Shown here: piece after piece, positions 23,833 to 35,800 of the stretch
Position numbering within the stretch: position 1 is the first letter of the stretch
Layout: the number at the start of each line of letters is the position of its first letter
Origin: Telopea speciosissima
Taxonomy: Eukaryota; Streptophyta; Magnoliopsida; Proteales; Proteaceae
Assembly: GCF_018873765.1 (NCBI RefSeq)
Contig: NC_057926.1
Span: forward strand, 55,379,378-55,443,377
Direction of reading: 5' to 3'
DNA: 64,000 nt
Program-made: the position numbers and the translations under genes
The notes under the pieces: model-generated
Seen by the model: the letters and a program-made list of their open reading frames with translations, nothing else
Database searches by the model: none
What the model was told of the DNA's origin: nothing

Positions 23833-24236
23833 GATACTAATATAGAATAATTGTAGTATTGTTAGCAACTCTTCCACCCCAAAATTGCCACAGAACAATA
23901 TTTTACAAAAACCTCTAGTTGAAGGTGACAAAGCAAATAAGTGTAATTTCTTCTCGGGTTTAGTATTCTTCATTAGGTGGTTATTTTCTCTAAATTCTTG
24001 TAGTCTTTAAGAAGTGGATTTAGTATTTCTCTCTATGCGGTTAGTGATAATAATACTGAAAAAAGATTATTGTTGTAGTGTTCCAAACTAAGTAGCAGTT
24101 TTATTTAGAAGATTAAATCATTAAAGATTATTTATCAACTTCAGAAATATTTCACTTTACTTTTTGAACAGTGAACTAACTGATCCACTAAACGATTGAA
24201 CCTGTGTTGTATCAAATGAAAAGAATTTTTAAAGTA
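23833..24236. other. Intergenic spacer
   Basis: Nothing recognised in this AT-rich stretch. Confidence 0.5.
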
Positions 24237-24423
24237 GGGAAAGAGAACTCCACCTGGTCGCGCAATCCACGTTGTTCCTACGCCCTAATACAAGGGCGCG
24301 CGAAATAACTGCCGCATCCCCGAAACCCCGAAAATGACCAGGGTACGGCAGTCAATTCGCACACCCCTGTGTCAGGGCGCAGGGGCGACGTGTCTGGCGG
24401 GATCAGGTGGCGATCTTTCTCCC
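24237..24423. mobile_element. GC-rich foldback MITE
   Basis: The left end GGGAAAGAGAACTCCACCTG and the inverse of the right end GGGAGAAAGATCGCCACCTG form terminal inverted repeats. The interior is self-complementary in blocks (AGGGCGCGCGAA / GCGCCCT, CCCCGAAACCCCG). Its strong GC content stands out against AT-rich flanks. A decayed relative is at 4184-4374. Confidence 0.65.
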
Positions 24424-27400
24424 AAAAATATCTCTTTTGGTTTTCCACAATGTTTGAACCATTGACCTTCTCAAATTATATTTTGTAAAGTAAAGTAGTG
24501 GGAAATGTTTAGTCTCGTATAAATTATGGAAGAGAGTAGACTAAGGTATATATTATATAATGGGAAGTACATGTTAGAAAAGAATCTTTGGGATGAAATG
24601 CCGATCATTAGCCATACAGTGAACCCAGAACACGATATAATAATTCATAGAGAAAAGATTGGGCATACCTTGCACCGTCGTATGTTGGTGATGAATAATC
24701 AAGAAAAACCCTTTCAAATACTCAACGATCGCAACTTTGATCTAAGTCTTCTACAACCTTTTGTCAATCCTTGTTTCTCTTCTTTTTGAGAAGAAGAGAG
24801 GAATGCTAAACATAGACTGCAGAGATCCAAGACCATAGTACTTATAATACTGTCCCAACCCTAGTTCACTTCTACAATGAATAGCATTGGTCTATCTCTA
24901 TTAGTGACGAACCAAATCGGTTTAGACTCTCACAAAACTACTAACTCTATAATTAATTAAGCCCACTTTAATAAAACTCTAACAATACAAGGGTTGGGTT
25001 GCTTGAAAGAGAGACTCACTATGCTCTCTTCTCTCTCTAGGGTTTTGGAGTTTGTTTTCACACATGCTTGTGCATCAATATGTTCTATCTAACTTTGAAC
25101 AGAGTTTTATTGGCATCGAAGATTTCGCATTGCACGTCATCTATAAATTCATTGGACACTAGAAACAATTAATTTTCTGTGTTTTCTCTCTTAGAGAGAC
25201 ACATATTTTAGGCCCTTTTTGACATGCTTCCAAGGGACATTTGTCCTCTATATATAGAGGAACATTAGACATTATTTTTAGTGCTCTCTCTCTCTCTCTC
25301 TCTCTTGCCATTTGCTTACAGTTTTTAGAGTTCTTTATATTCTATTCCTTTGGTTGATTGAGCACAATCTAAGTGTGTCCCAATGTGGCCCAGTAAGTGA
25401 TCGAGTGCAACAACATCTCTAAGGCTTTGAAAGTTGTTTCATTTTGGAAGTTGATTTGCAAGAACCTGCGTAGGGGGATGACTATAATTTTAAGGACGGT
25501 GATTGGTGGCACAACTAAACCCCATCAAATGTTTGTGATCTTGTTCGTGTATCAAACTCTCCTATTGTCCGTGGTTGTTTCATTCAAAGGTTAAACGATT
25601 GAAATAAATTCTATATTATCAAACTTCTTATCATTTCCAAGAACTTGCACGAACCATCTCTAAATATAGCAAAACGCACACCAAATAGATTTTCATTTTA
25701 GCTTTTATACATGGGTTAACTTATGTCTTTAAGAGCCATAAATTAAGGTGCAATCCTCAAGAGTTAATTCATTTCCCATGCCAGTATATCAGGATAGAGC
25801 CCCTTTAAGAGGGGAAATTTGTCCAACATTTTGATGTGGTTAAAACATTGCACTAGAAAAAGCATGTTATTAGAGGATCATACCAATCTTATATCTTAAA
25901 ATGCATAGTTGTGACAATTTGTCTTACCCTTGATTTTACATTGGGAACGCTATTAGACATAAGCCAGCATCGAGCATTTTCTAATAGTTTGAAAAGCAAA
26001 CAACCAAATAGAATCATTAGATCATTTGAGTTTTAAGCCAACAATAATCCATTTGAAATATAATTAAGGTCATTATCCTACTCTTTTTTTTTGGTGGTAA
26101 TAAGGTCATTATCCTACTTGGGTTGCTTTAGAGTGTGTTAGGTGGAGAGAAAGTTCTAGGATCGAGTTTTTTTTTTAACCAACGGTGAAGGAAGAGTCTT
26201 GTCATTATAGACATCTAAAATCTCTTATTGAACCTAAGATGCGTAGTGACCATGAATGATAGGGTGTGGGTGAAGGAAGAATCTCATCATTACAGACATC
26301 TAAACCCTCCGGTTGAACCCAAGAGGTGTATTTGTGACCATTAACAATAGGGTGTGAGAGTAAATAATGAACCTAAAGTCCAATCATAGGGTTACATCAC
26401 CAGTGGATAAGTAATTCTTCCTCCTAAGGGAAACTTAATCCATAGTTTTATGTTGAATTAGGTGAACCAAATTGATGTCTTGGAAAGTTCATCCTATGAA
26501 GTCCATAACTCCATATGCAACTCGACAATGCCTGAAGTTTTCAATTTCCATTGTTTATCATGGTTGTAGTCTAAAATGTTACCTAAGACCAAATTTAGTA
26601 GACTAAAAGGCCTTTAATTGAAAGTATGTTGGAGAATTCCTAATGTGAACAACCACAACAATAAATAGAAGACCATCATCAAAATGGTCCATCCAGAATT
26701 AATGAATCTACTTTCCACATAAAAGAGTGGAAATAAGCCAAATCATGACTTGAGACTTTATGGTATTCGTTTCCTCTGCCTTTATCTCTCCCTCACCTAA
26801 GGTTTAAAAATCTGGAATTGGGATCCGTATCAGTTATTACCGATTCTAATTCAGATCGGATTGAAATTTATCAGGATTGGCCAACGTTACATGTCCTAAC
26901 TTAAGTACGAATTGGATCATAGATTAATGTCATTGAGATCCAAAAGACTTCTACGATTATGTGAATTTAAACTGAGGAGATTGAGTACGGTGGATATAAT
27001 ATGCAAGGTTTATTAATTAAAAATTTCGGGTGAAGGGGAGAAAGGAAGGTTTATTGGATCTTTATAAGAATCCAATCATAAAAACATGAGTAATGACGTC
27101 TTTTTATCTTCTCAAGTGTTAGGTGACCGGTTGAATTCTCAAGTGAAGTGCAGTGAGAGGATAAAACTCCAAGTTTATGAGAAGTTAGACAGCCAATCTT
27201 AATGGTTAATTTTTAATAATGAGTTCTACTTGAGTCCCATCAAAAGTAAGAGAGCACAAAAAAAGATGGAATGTGAACCTTAAATCGCTGGGCAGCCGAT
27301 CAGAGCTTGTAATGAAACAATTGTTATCTTAAAAATCTTAAGGGGGGAACATAAAATCTAAAGGACCCAATTGCAGAAGTCTCTTTTGGATTCTTGAATC

Positions 27401-29757
27401 CTTTAAGAAATCAACTAAAAGATCCTCTTTCAGGATTAATTATCATTATCTTCTAGGGATCTAGTTAAGTCGTTGAAAAAGCATTTAGTAGATTGTTAAG
27501 ACTTTAACATGCAAAAACTACTAAGATTCTCACTGATGAACATATTGGGATCTGGTGAAACATGGACGAGAAAGATTAGATCAGCAGCAATGGGAGCGTG
27601 ACATGGCTTCTTGAAAATTAATGTTAAGAACAAGTTAAAAAGCCAATCAATAGTCAAATTTGCAAACTGGGCTATGATCCGCTTCAAACTGGGCTGTTCA
27701 TGCTTTTGATTGGAAAACTGGATTAGATTTCAGGACTCTTTCAAATTCAAGTTTTAGTTTTTTATAGCCTCACCTACTCAGCTATCTTCTCATTTATGCT
27801 CGTCCAACTTCAATGGAAGTGGATCTGTCAGGTGCCTATGATGTCCTCATATATGCATTTAAGGGTGTCAATTTAGAACTGAAGCTGAAACTGAAACCAG
27901 CTGTTTAGAATCAAATCGAAAAAAAATATCGATTTGATTTTGGTTTTGGAATTGAAAATTTATTCAGTTGGATTTGACTCAATTTAGTTTAAAAACTGTA
28001 TGTTTAAAAGAATTGATGAAATGTAACCGGCCCTATATCAAAAAAACAATCTAAACTGTGCTAAACCCTAAAAAGCTAAAACACGAGTTTTAAGATTTCA
28101 ATTATCATTTAGTTTCTTCCACCACTATTTGAGTCTCCTCACTTCTCTTCTGCAGTTTTTCTTGTTACCTCTTTCATGCATTGATTCTTCATGAGACAAT
28201 CCTATGTCTTGTACCAATAGAAGAAGTGCACCGAATTAGTAAGACCATATACAAAACATGGTTCGAAGTATTGGGATTGTATCGGCGTATTGACCAATAC
28301 GTATCAGTATCATCGTTGCTACCCAATACTGAAACAAATTAAAAATATCGATCAAAAAGTGACTCTTTTTTGAATTTGCACCTGATCTGTATCACATTGG
28401 GGTCAGTATTGACTAATATGACCACCGATATCAGTACCTATAATAGTGGATATGAACGAGATGATACCGAATATAGAAAATTGAATAAGAAACGAACGAA
28501 TTTATTTCGGTTTCAATTTGAAGTTACGAAAAGTATTCAGTTTTGGTTAGGTCCTGGTTTCAATCTGAAGTTATGAAAATTATTCAGTTTTGGTTAGTTC
28601 TCGGTCTATGCATATTGAAACTGAACCGATTGAACCATTAGATGATACCGAATATAGAAAATTGAATAAGAAACGAACCAATTTATTTCGGTTTCAATTT
28701 GAAGTTACGAAAAGTATTCAGTTTTGGTTAGGTCCTGGTTTCAATCTGAAGTTATGAAAATTATTCAGTTTTGGTTAGTTCTCGGTCTATGCATATTGAA
28801 ACTGAACCGATTGAACCATTACATGCATTTGTCTGTCTTGGTTCATTTGGTATTGATTGCTAGGATAAATTGGGTGGACCAACTGACCACGGGCTGTTTT
28901 TGGTTCGATTAGACCGACCGGTTGTGGCCTTTGCGTCTCTGAAAAACCCTAGACCCACCACCGATGACTGATCAGTTATTTTGCCCATCACTGCAAGTGT
29001 TTGGACTTCTCTGAGTGACTGGAACCAAAAAGTCCAACAACCCACGAGGGAAGGCCTTCCACTTCCACGACTAGGCCTCTGGCCCTCTGCAGAAAAAATC
29101 TTAATATAAAAACTTTTTCAGTCCTTTAAATCCTATCCATACACGTGTACATTCTTACCATTCTTACCACGTGTCGAATATTCCTTCCATCTGTAACCCG
29201 GTAAATCCTAATACTAAAAATTTAGCCAATCACAGGACTCCTTCGACCCACATCATGCTTAAGGAGTACTAATGAAGATTTTTGCTCTTTATTTTTCTCA
29301 CTAATAATTCTGCTTAATGAAAACACCGAAAACTAATTAATCTTCTTCTTCGCTTCTTGGCTTCTTCGCATTTAGTCCATCTTTTCATTGCTCTTCCCTT
29401 CTCGTCTCCGCTTCTCATTCTTCCATCTCTCCGTTGCCGTCTTTGTCTTTAAGACTGTAACTTCTGTTTACGGCGAAGAAGATACTGTTCATTTCTCATT
29501 TTCGTCAGATCTAAAGGTTCCAGTTAGGTTTAAAAGACCGATCTTGTTCTTCCGTTGTCCTACCCCCCCTCCCCCCACCTCACTGGTCTTCTTCAGCTTT
29601 TCCTAATAGATTGTGAGATTCTGATTGATCTTCCGATTATTGACCAGAGTCGGAAGTTCAGCGGGTTTGGTCTTGTGGATTCGTCCCAATTGGCTTTTTC
29701 CGGAATCTTTAGTTGATTTTGGTTTCAAAGAGGTAAATTAAGGTTTTCTCTGTGGAG
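24424..29757. other. Gene-poor region upstream of the DUF789 gene
   Basis: No protein-coding gene recognised. It holds a (CT)n run near 25286-25304, a 16-bp palindrome CCTCTATATATAGAGG near 25243, an imperfect 85-bp tandem repeat at 26184-26360, a GGGTGTCAATTT-type repeat at about 27864-28010, a decayed dispersed repeat at 28255-28450 and the 181-bp tandem duplication at 28460-28821. The last 600 bp are the promoter and leader of the DUF789 gene, with two CACGTGT motifs (29142 and 29168) and CT-rich sequence. Confidence 0.5.
28460..28821. repeat. 181-bp tandem duplication, two copies
   Basis: 28460-28640 and 28641-28821 are adjacent direct copies. By eye they differ at one base (ACGAACG versus ACGAACC); the last base before the downstream ATG also differs. 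Both contain CAGTTTTGGTTAG words repeated within the unit. Confidence 0.9.
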
Positions 29758-29847
29758 ATGTTGGGGACGGGATTGCAGTTCGGGCGTGCTCATGGGGAGG
29801 ATCGATTTTACAATCCGGTGAAAGCCAGGAGGAACCATCATCATCAT

Positions 29848-29879
<32 letters not shown>

Positions 29880-32800
29880 GCAGCAACCACAACCACAACC
29901 ACAACCACAACCACAACCACAACAACAACAACAACAACAGGTTCATAGAACTAGGAGTAGTGGAACTGTGAACACGGCGGTGGTAACGAAGGGCAAGGCC
30001 GTAGTTTCAGACAACAGAGAGCCGGAGAACCGAGCGGTATCTGAAGAGACATCGAAGCCTATTGCTATGCCGGCTTCAGAATCAATTATTGCTTCTCCGA
30101 GTAATCTCGATCGTTTCCTGGAGTCAACAACACCATCTGTTCCTGCGCAGTACCTCTCTAAGGTTAATTTATTCGATCTTGATCTCAGTTTCTCTATGTT
30201 TTCTTTTTGCGAACTAAAGTTACTTTTGACTTTCTTTTCAATTTTTGGTTCCCATTTATTTATTTATTATTATAATTTTGTTTGTAGACAAGGATGCGAG
30301 GGTGGAGGACTTGCGATGTCGAATTCCAACCTTTCTTCACCCTCGGTGATCTATGGGAATCTTTTAAGGAATGGAGTGCATATGGCGCAGGTGTACCTTT
30401 GATACTGAACGGCAGTGATTGTGTCATTCAATATTATGTCCCGTACTTGTCCGGCATCCAAATATATGGTGACTCAAGGTCGTCTGCTAAGTCGAGGTAC
30501 TAATTATGTTCTCAGATGTTCGTTTATATCTATTTATCTCCCCCCCCCCCCCCCAGGCGAGCCATAACTTATCAACTTAATGCATTTTAAGCTTTGATTT
30601 TTTTTTTTGGTAGAACATTTTAAGCTTTGATGAATACATAAGGAATAGTTGGGTAGCGTTTCATTTTATTTCACACCTGATGTTTTTTTTTACTGCATGT
30701 TGTTGCAATATGTTTTTATTATCTGAAGTATTGATTAGAATGGCTTGTTTTTTGTTTCTTTTATATGCAATGTTGGTTCCGTCAAGTATATTTTTCAATT
30801 GATGCTTGGTCAGTTCATGTTGTGTTTTTCTTTTTCTGTTATTTTGCCGGCCAATATGTAATTACCTGCCCTTGTTGTGGAAACTGGGGTATGGTTCTGT
30901 ATTTGAAATTTTGTTTGATGTGAGAAAAGCTACTGTAAGATAGTATCATTGACATAAGAGAATCATAGTGCTAGTGTGTGAGTGCATCTCTAGCTTCCTT
31001 TGATGTGAAGTGAGGTGGATTTTGCTCTCTCTTTGCTCTTTAACTGGCCCAAAAATTAGTTTTTTTTCTTTGATAGCACAAGCTTTTTATTCTGGTTGTT
31101 TGGGAGCTAGTTACCTCGATTTTTCATGAGAAACCCTTTCTGAGTTGGCAAGGAAATTACTCTTCTCATTTGTTAGGAGGGTAAAACTCAATTCAGCGGG
31201 GGCTCTGGGGAACTACCACCATTGCTACCCAATCAGAACTTGGCTAGATTTTAGATGCGGTCCTTTTTTGGATATACATCCATTTTCACAATATACTGTC
31301 CCGGGCTAATTATTGTGGACGTCTATTCACAGTAATTGTGATGGAGAAAATAACAATTCAAATTGAATGAATTAAAAATAATAATGCATGGACCGGGATT
31401 ATAAAATTTTCCATTTTCATCCATTAAATGATATTTAAATACTTGGAAAGTATGTTAGCGTCGAATGTTTCTTTTATTTTTTTTCTCTCTCTCTCTCTCT
31501 CCCCTCTCTGTCTGCCTGAAAAGATAGTCTGGATTATCAAGGTGGATCATCTCATTCTGCCATGTGGAATGGTGATGTGGTCATTGTGATCGTTAATTTT
31601 GCCCTCGTTAGGAGTATTTATGATCTAAAATTATATCTTCTTTGAACTTAAGAATGTAAGATTTTAGTTTATCTATCATCTATATTACTTTATTGTTGCA
31701 GATATCTTTTTTGACACAACAAGAACTGATATTTATTACCCAATTAAGAGAATTACAAGAAAGTGTACACCTTCTGGCGTCAAAATTGAAGGAGGAAACA
31801 ATAATAGGGGGAGGGGTGGAGACCCAGACTGAAGAGAGGTGCAGGTGCCTCTTGCTATACGGGTGACTGTATTGTTTGCAGATAGAAGTTCGTAGGTCTT
31901 ATGTTAAAAATTGTATTTGTATGTGGTATTTATTTTCACTTCTTTCTAGAAAGCATCTAGAGGGTGGGCCTTGGTACAACGGTAAAGGTTACTCCATTGT
32001 GACCAAGTGGTCACGGGTTCGAGTTTGGAAACAGCCTCTCTGTAGCAAGCAGTGTTAAGGCTGTGTACATTATGACCCTCCCCAGACCCCGCAGTGGCGG
32101 GAGCCTCATGCACTGGGTATGCCTTTTTCTAGAAAGCATCTCCTATTTAGTATTCTGTGGCCATATGTGGTCTCTGTTTTTCCAAAGGAAAAGGGTGCTC
32201 TCTTTCCTATTTTCCAAAATTCCAGGATTCTCTTTTTAATGCAGGACCAGTTAGATTTGGTTGATTTAGGCTGGTTTTGTCCAAGATTTTAACCTTTTCG
32301 GTTTGATTTAGTTTCCTGCAGAACCTGTTTACTGTTCACATGAACAGTAACACTTGACCACCCATTTGTGTGGAATTTTCTGGTTTCCGAAATCAGGATT
32401 TGTAGGATCCATTTGAAGCGGTTTTACAGCTTACCATTATTTGAGCTCCTGATTTTCAGGAACCTAATCTCCAGTCCAGATGTGGGGTACATTTGGTTAT
32501 TTTATTTATTATTTCTTTTTAGATTAAGTAGTATGTCAGCTAAGGAAACTCCCAAGCTGTTGGTTATGATTGAGATTAGAGATGTAAATGTATGGTCAAA
32601 AATCTGGATTTGATACGAATTCATATCCGATTATTTGGATATTTATTCAGATAATCGGTTATGAATTTTGGATAGCTTTTGATATCTGAACGGTAATCGG
32701 ATACGGATTCTGCTATTGATGTATACAACAATTCAAATTTATCCCAACTAAATGGGGTCGGCTACATGGATCCTTGCCCTCCAATCAGCTCTATTCGAGG

Positions 32801-35800
32801 CCATACTTGATACAAGGCCTAAGCTATGCATGTCTTTCCTCGCCACTTCTCCTAAGGTCATTTTAGGTCTACTCTTGGCTCTTTTAGTTTCTTCAATCTG
32901 AATCAAATCACTCGTTCGTACTGGAGCATCAAAAGGCCTCTGTTGAACATGGACATACCACCTCAAACGACTTTCTCGTAGCTTATCATGTATCGGAACT
33001 ACTCCCAAATCAGCTCTAGTATGATCATTGCTTACTTTATCCTTCTTAGTTTTGCCACTCATCCATCTCAACATTGATGTGGATCTGGGGTTCCAAAACC
33101 CGAATTGGGTTGCTTATGGGGCCACCTGATTAATAAATAGCTCAAATCCTAAAATATAGTGGCACAATTGTAAATAACCAGAAATTTTAAGGGTTACTTA
33201 GGATGGCGGACATGGATTAGGACACAAAGGTCTTTATTTTTTTTGTATGGGGACCGAATGGGAAGTAAAAAACAAAATAAGGATATATGGGAATACTAGA
33301 AGTATAGAGGGACAAAAACGGAAAGTCAAAAAAAGGGGATTAAAAACATAATTCACTACGATTTAGGTTTTCTTGAACCTTTGGAACCAAAGAGTCACGG
33401 CAGCATAAAAGATCTGTCTCAAACAGCCTCAGAACTCCAGATTTGTTGTCGCCTAGGCCTGCTGGATCGATACAAACCACTGCTGTTATGGAAATCAGAT
33501 GTTGCTTGGAATACATATTTCTGAAACTTAGAATCAGCGGTGGTTGCAGGCTCCGATTGATTTCAGCGGAGAGTTTTCTCAACAAGGACGGAGTTAGGGA
33601 AAGAATCTCTAAGGTTTAACTTGTTTTATGGTATGATTCAAACCCTAGAATATCAATCTGATTAGAGAAGAACTGAAGAAGAGGAAGTAGGGTTACAGAA
33701 TGGAGAAAAATCCAGAATCGCAGAGGAAGTAGGAAGCAGCCACGGTATCAACTATTCAACTCAAATTTTCATTCATTCAAAAAACTAACTGCATCGTGGG
33801 TTACATGCCCTTTATAAAATAAAAGTCCTAATCCTATTTTGAAACTGAAATCATAACTTGACCCTAACTCTGTCTAATCTAAAACAGAAAAAATTTTCAA
33901 ATAAACCTAGACTCTTACCTTCCTACGATTCTAATAACATGAATAAAATAAGAAAAAGGAAATTATAAAGAATTCTTAGTTAATCCAACGTTTAACTGCA
34001 TCAAATATCCTCATCTCCTCTACCCTGAGTTTATCTATATGGTGCTTCTTAACTGCCAAACATTCCGTTCCATACATCAAAGCCGGTCGTATGATTGTCC
34101 TATAAAAATTTCCTTTAAGTTTTAAAGGAATACCTCGATCACACAACACTCTAGACGCACCTCTCCACTTCATCGATCCTATTTTAATTCTCTATGAAAC
34201 GTCATCCTTTATATTGCATTCTTTATTTATGATTGAGCCAGCTACCTAAAATAATCAGTTAGCGAACCTTCCTCTCATCAATTTTCACCACCCCATTATC
34301 CGTCCTAGTGTATCTAAAGTTGCACATCATATACTCTGTCTTCGTTATACTTGTCATAAAACCTTTTAATTCCAAGGTTGATCTCCATAACTCCAACTTG
34401 GTGTTAATCCCTCGCTTTTTGTCGCATTTACCAAAACAATATCATCAACAAAAAACATACACCAAAGAACATCTCTCTCAAAGTCCCACTTTGCTATCTT
34501 GATTTGACCACTTTATCAGTAAATGGTTTCAATGCATCTCCTTTTGAGCTCCGCCACCTTATTCTATGGCAAATAAGCTCTCCTTTCTTACAGTTCTGCG
34601 TAGTGAGGCACATGTCCTTGACCATCAATCTGCTATTGTTGTATACGCTTCGATAATATTCACTCGAATTATAACTTAATATTATCTAGTTATTTAAGAA
34701 CTTAAGTTTTGTATGGATTATATATAGTATGTTTATTTACATTCTCATTGAGTAGAAGTTATTGTGCATTATTTTTATACTACTTTCATTTTTAGATTAA
34801 AGTGTGATTAGATATTATCGGATTCGAATTCGGATATCCGATTCCTTTGTGGATACAAATTTAGATACTCAAATGACATGTCCATAGGATATCAGATCGA
34901 ATTCGGATAGGAATCTGATACAAATTCGGATATTGGTGTATCTGCTTGAAATTCTCTCCGTTTACATCCCTAATTGAGTTTAGTTTCCTGGTTAGCACAG
35001 GTTTATTATTAAGTTTCTTAGATAGATTAGATTACTCCCATAGTCTGTGGATGGAGGATTTTATAATCCTTTCCTGTTTTGGTTCCTTTTATTTAGTGGC
35101 CAAGTCTGTCCAAGTCACTCCAATGGCACACATGGAGTTTCCTAATTTATCTTTGTTTTGTTTTTCTTTATTTTCCTTTTTTAATTCTGATTTTGTCCAA
35201 TTGGGGTCAAGGTTAGTTATAGATATATAGTAACCAGCCCAGCCTCCATACGATTGAATGATTGGAATTGATTTTGTTTATTGTTATAGTGAGATTGTTG
35301 CCTCTCTCTCCTCATCTTTCTTCTAAAACTACTATTCATGGCCTACCACGAGCAGATCCATCTTCCGATCTGCATTAACTTGGTATCAAAGCCAAACCTG
35401 GCCATTGGAGCAATGGGTGAAAGAATAAAAAGACTAGCCACCGGCGTTGGAAGACCAAGTGGCTCCAGTAGATCCATCTCTTCGATTTACATCAACTTGG
35501 TAGCAGAGCCAAACCTTGCTGTAGATACCATAGATCCTACTCTCTTGTTTGCTATCTGCCAACAATTTCAAGTCGTGCAAGAGAACTGGCGAAAGGTTGA
35601 AGCGAATCTCGAACAGACTCAGTGACAATGGAACAAATTTAAGAATTTATTGTTGGCCACATTCGATTGTATGGAATCTTCATTCGAGGGTGGAAGAGCC
35701 AGAAGACGAGCCACCAACATTGGAAGACCAAATGGCTCCAGTTTTCGTTGAAGAAAACACCCGTGGAAGAACATAGACTTGTTGATCTTTTGATCGAACC

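Larger units (their letters stand above)
32577..34972. mobile_element. hAT-like element inserted in the 5' LTR
   Basis: Starts TAGAGATGTAAATG and ends with the inverse of TAGGGATGTAAACGG. It is flanked by ATTGAGAT (32569-32576) and ATTGAGTT (34973-34980), an 8-bp target duplication with one mismatch. Its own sequence is the outer 150 bp on the left and 326 bp on the right, both rich in CGGAT/ATCCG like the MITE at 20121-20380. The middle is a later LINE insertion. Confidence 0.8.

Noticed and set aside
25243-25258. CCTCTATATATAGAGG palindrome as a regulatory site
   Set aside because: A 16-bp AT-rich palindrome is not unusual in this composition and no gene starts nearby.
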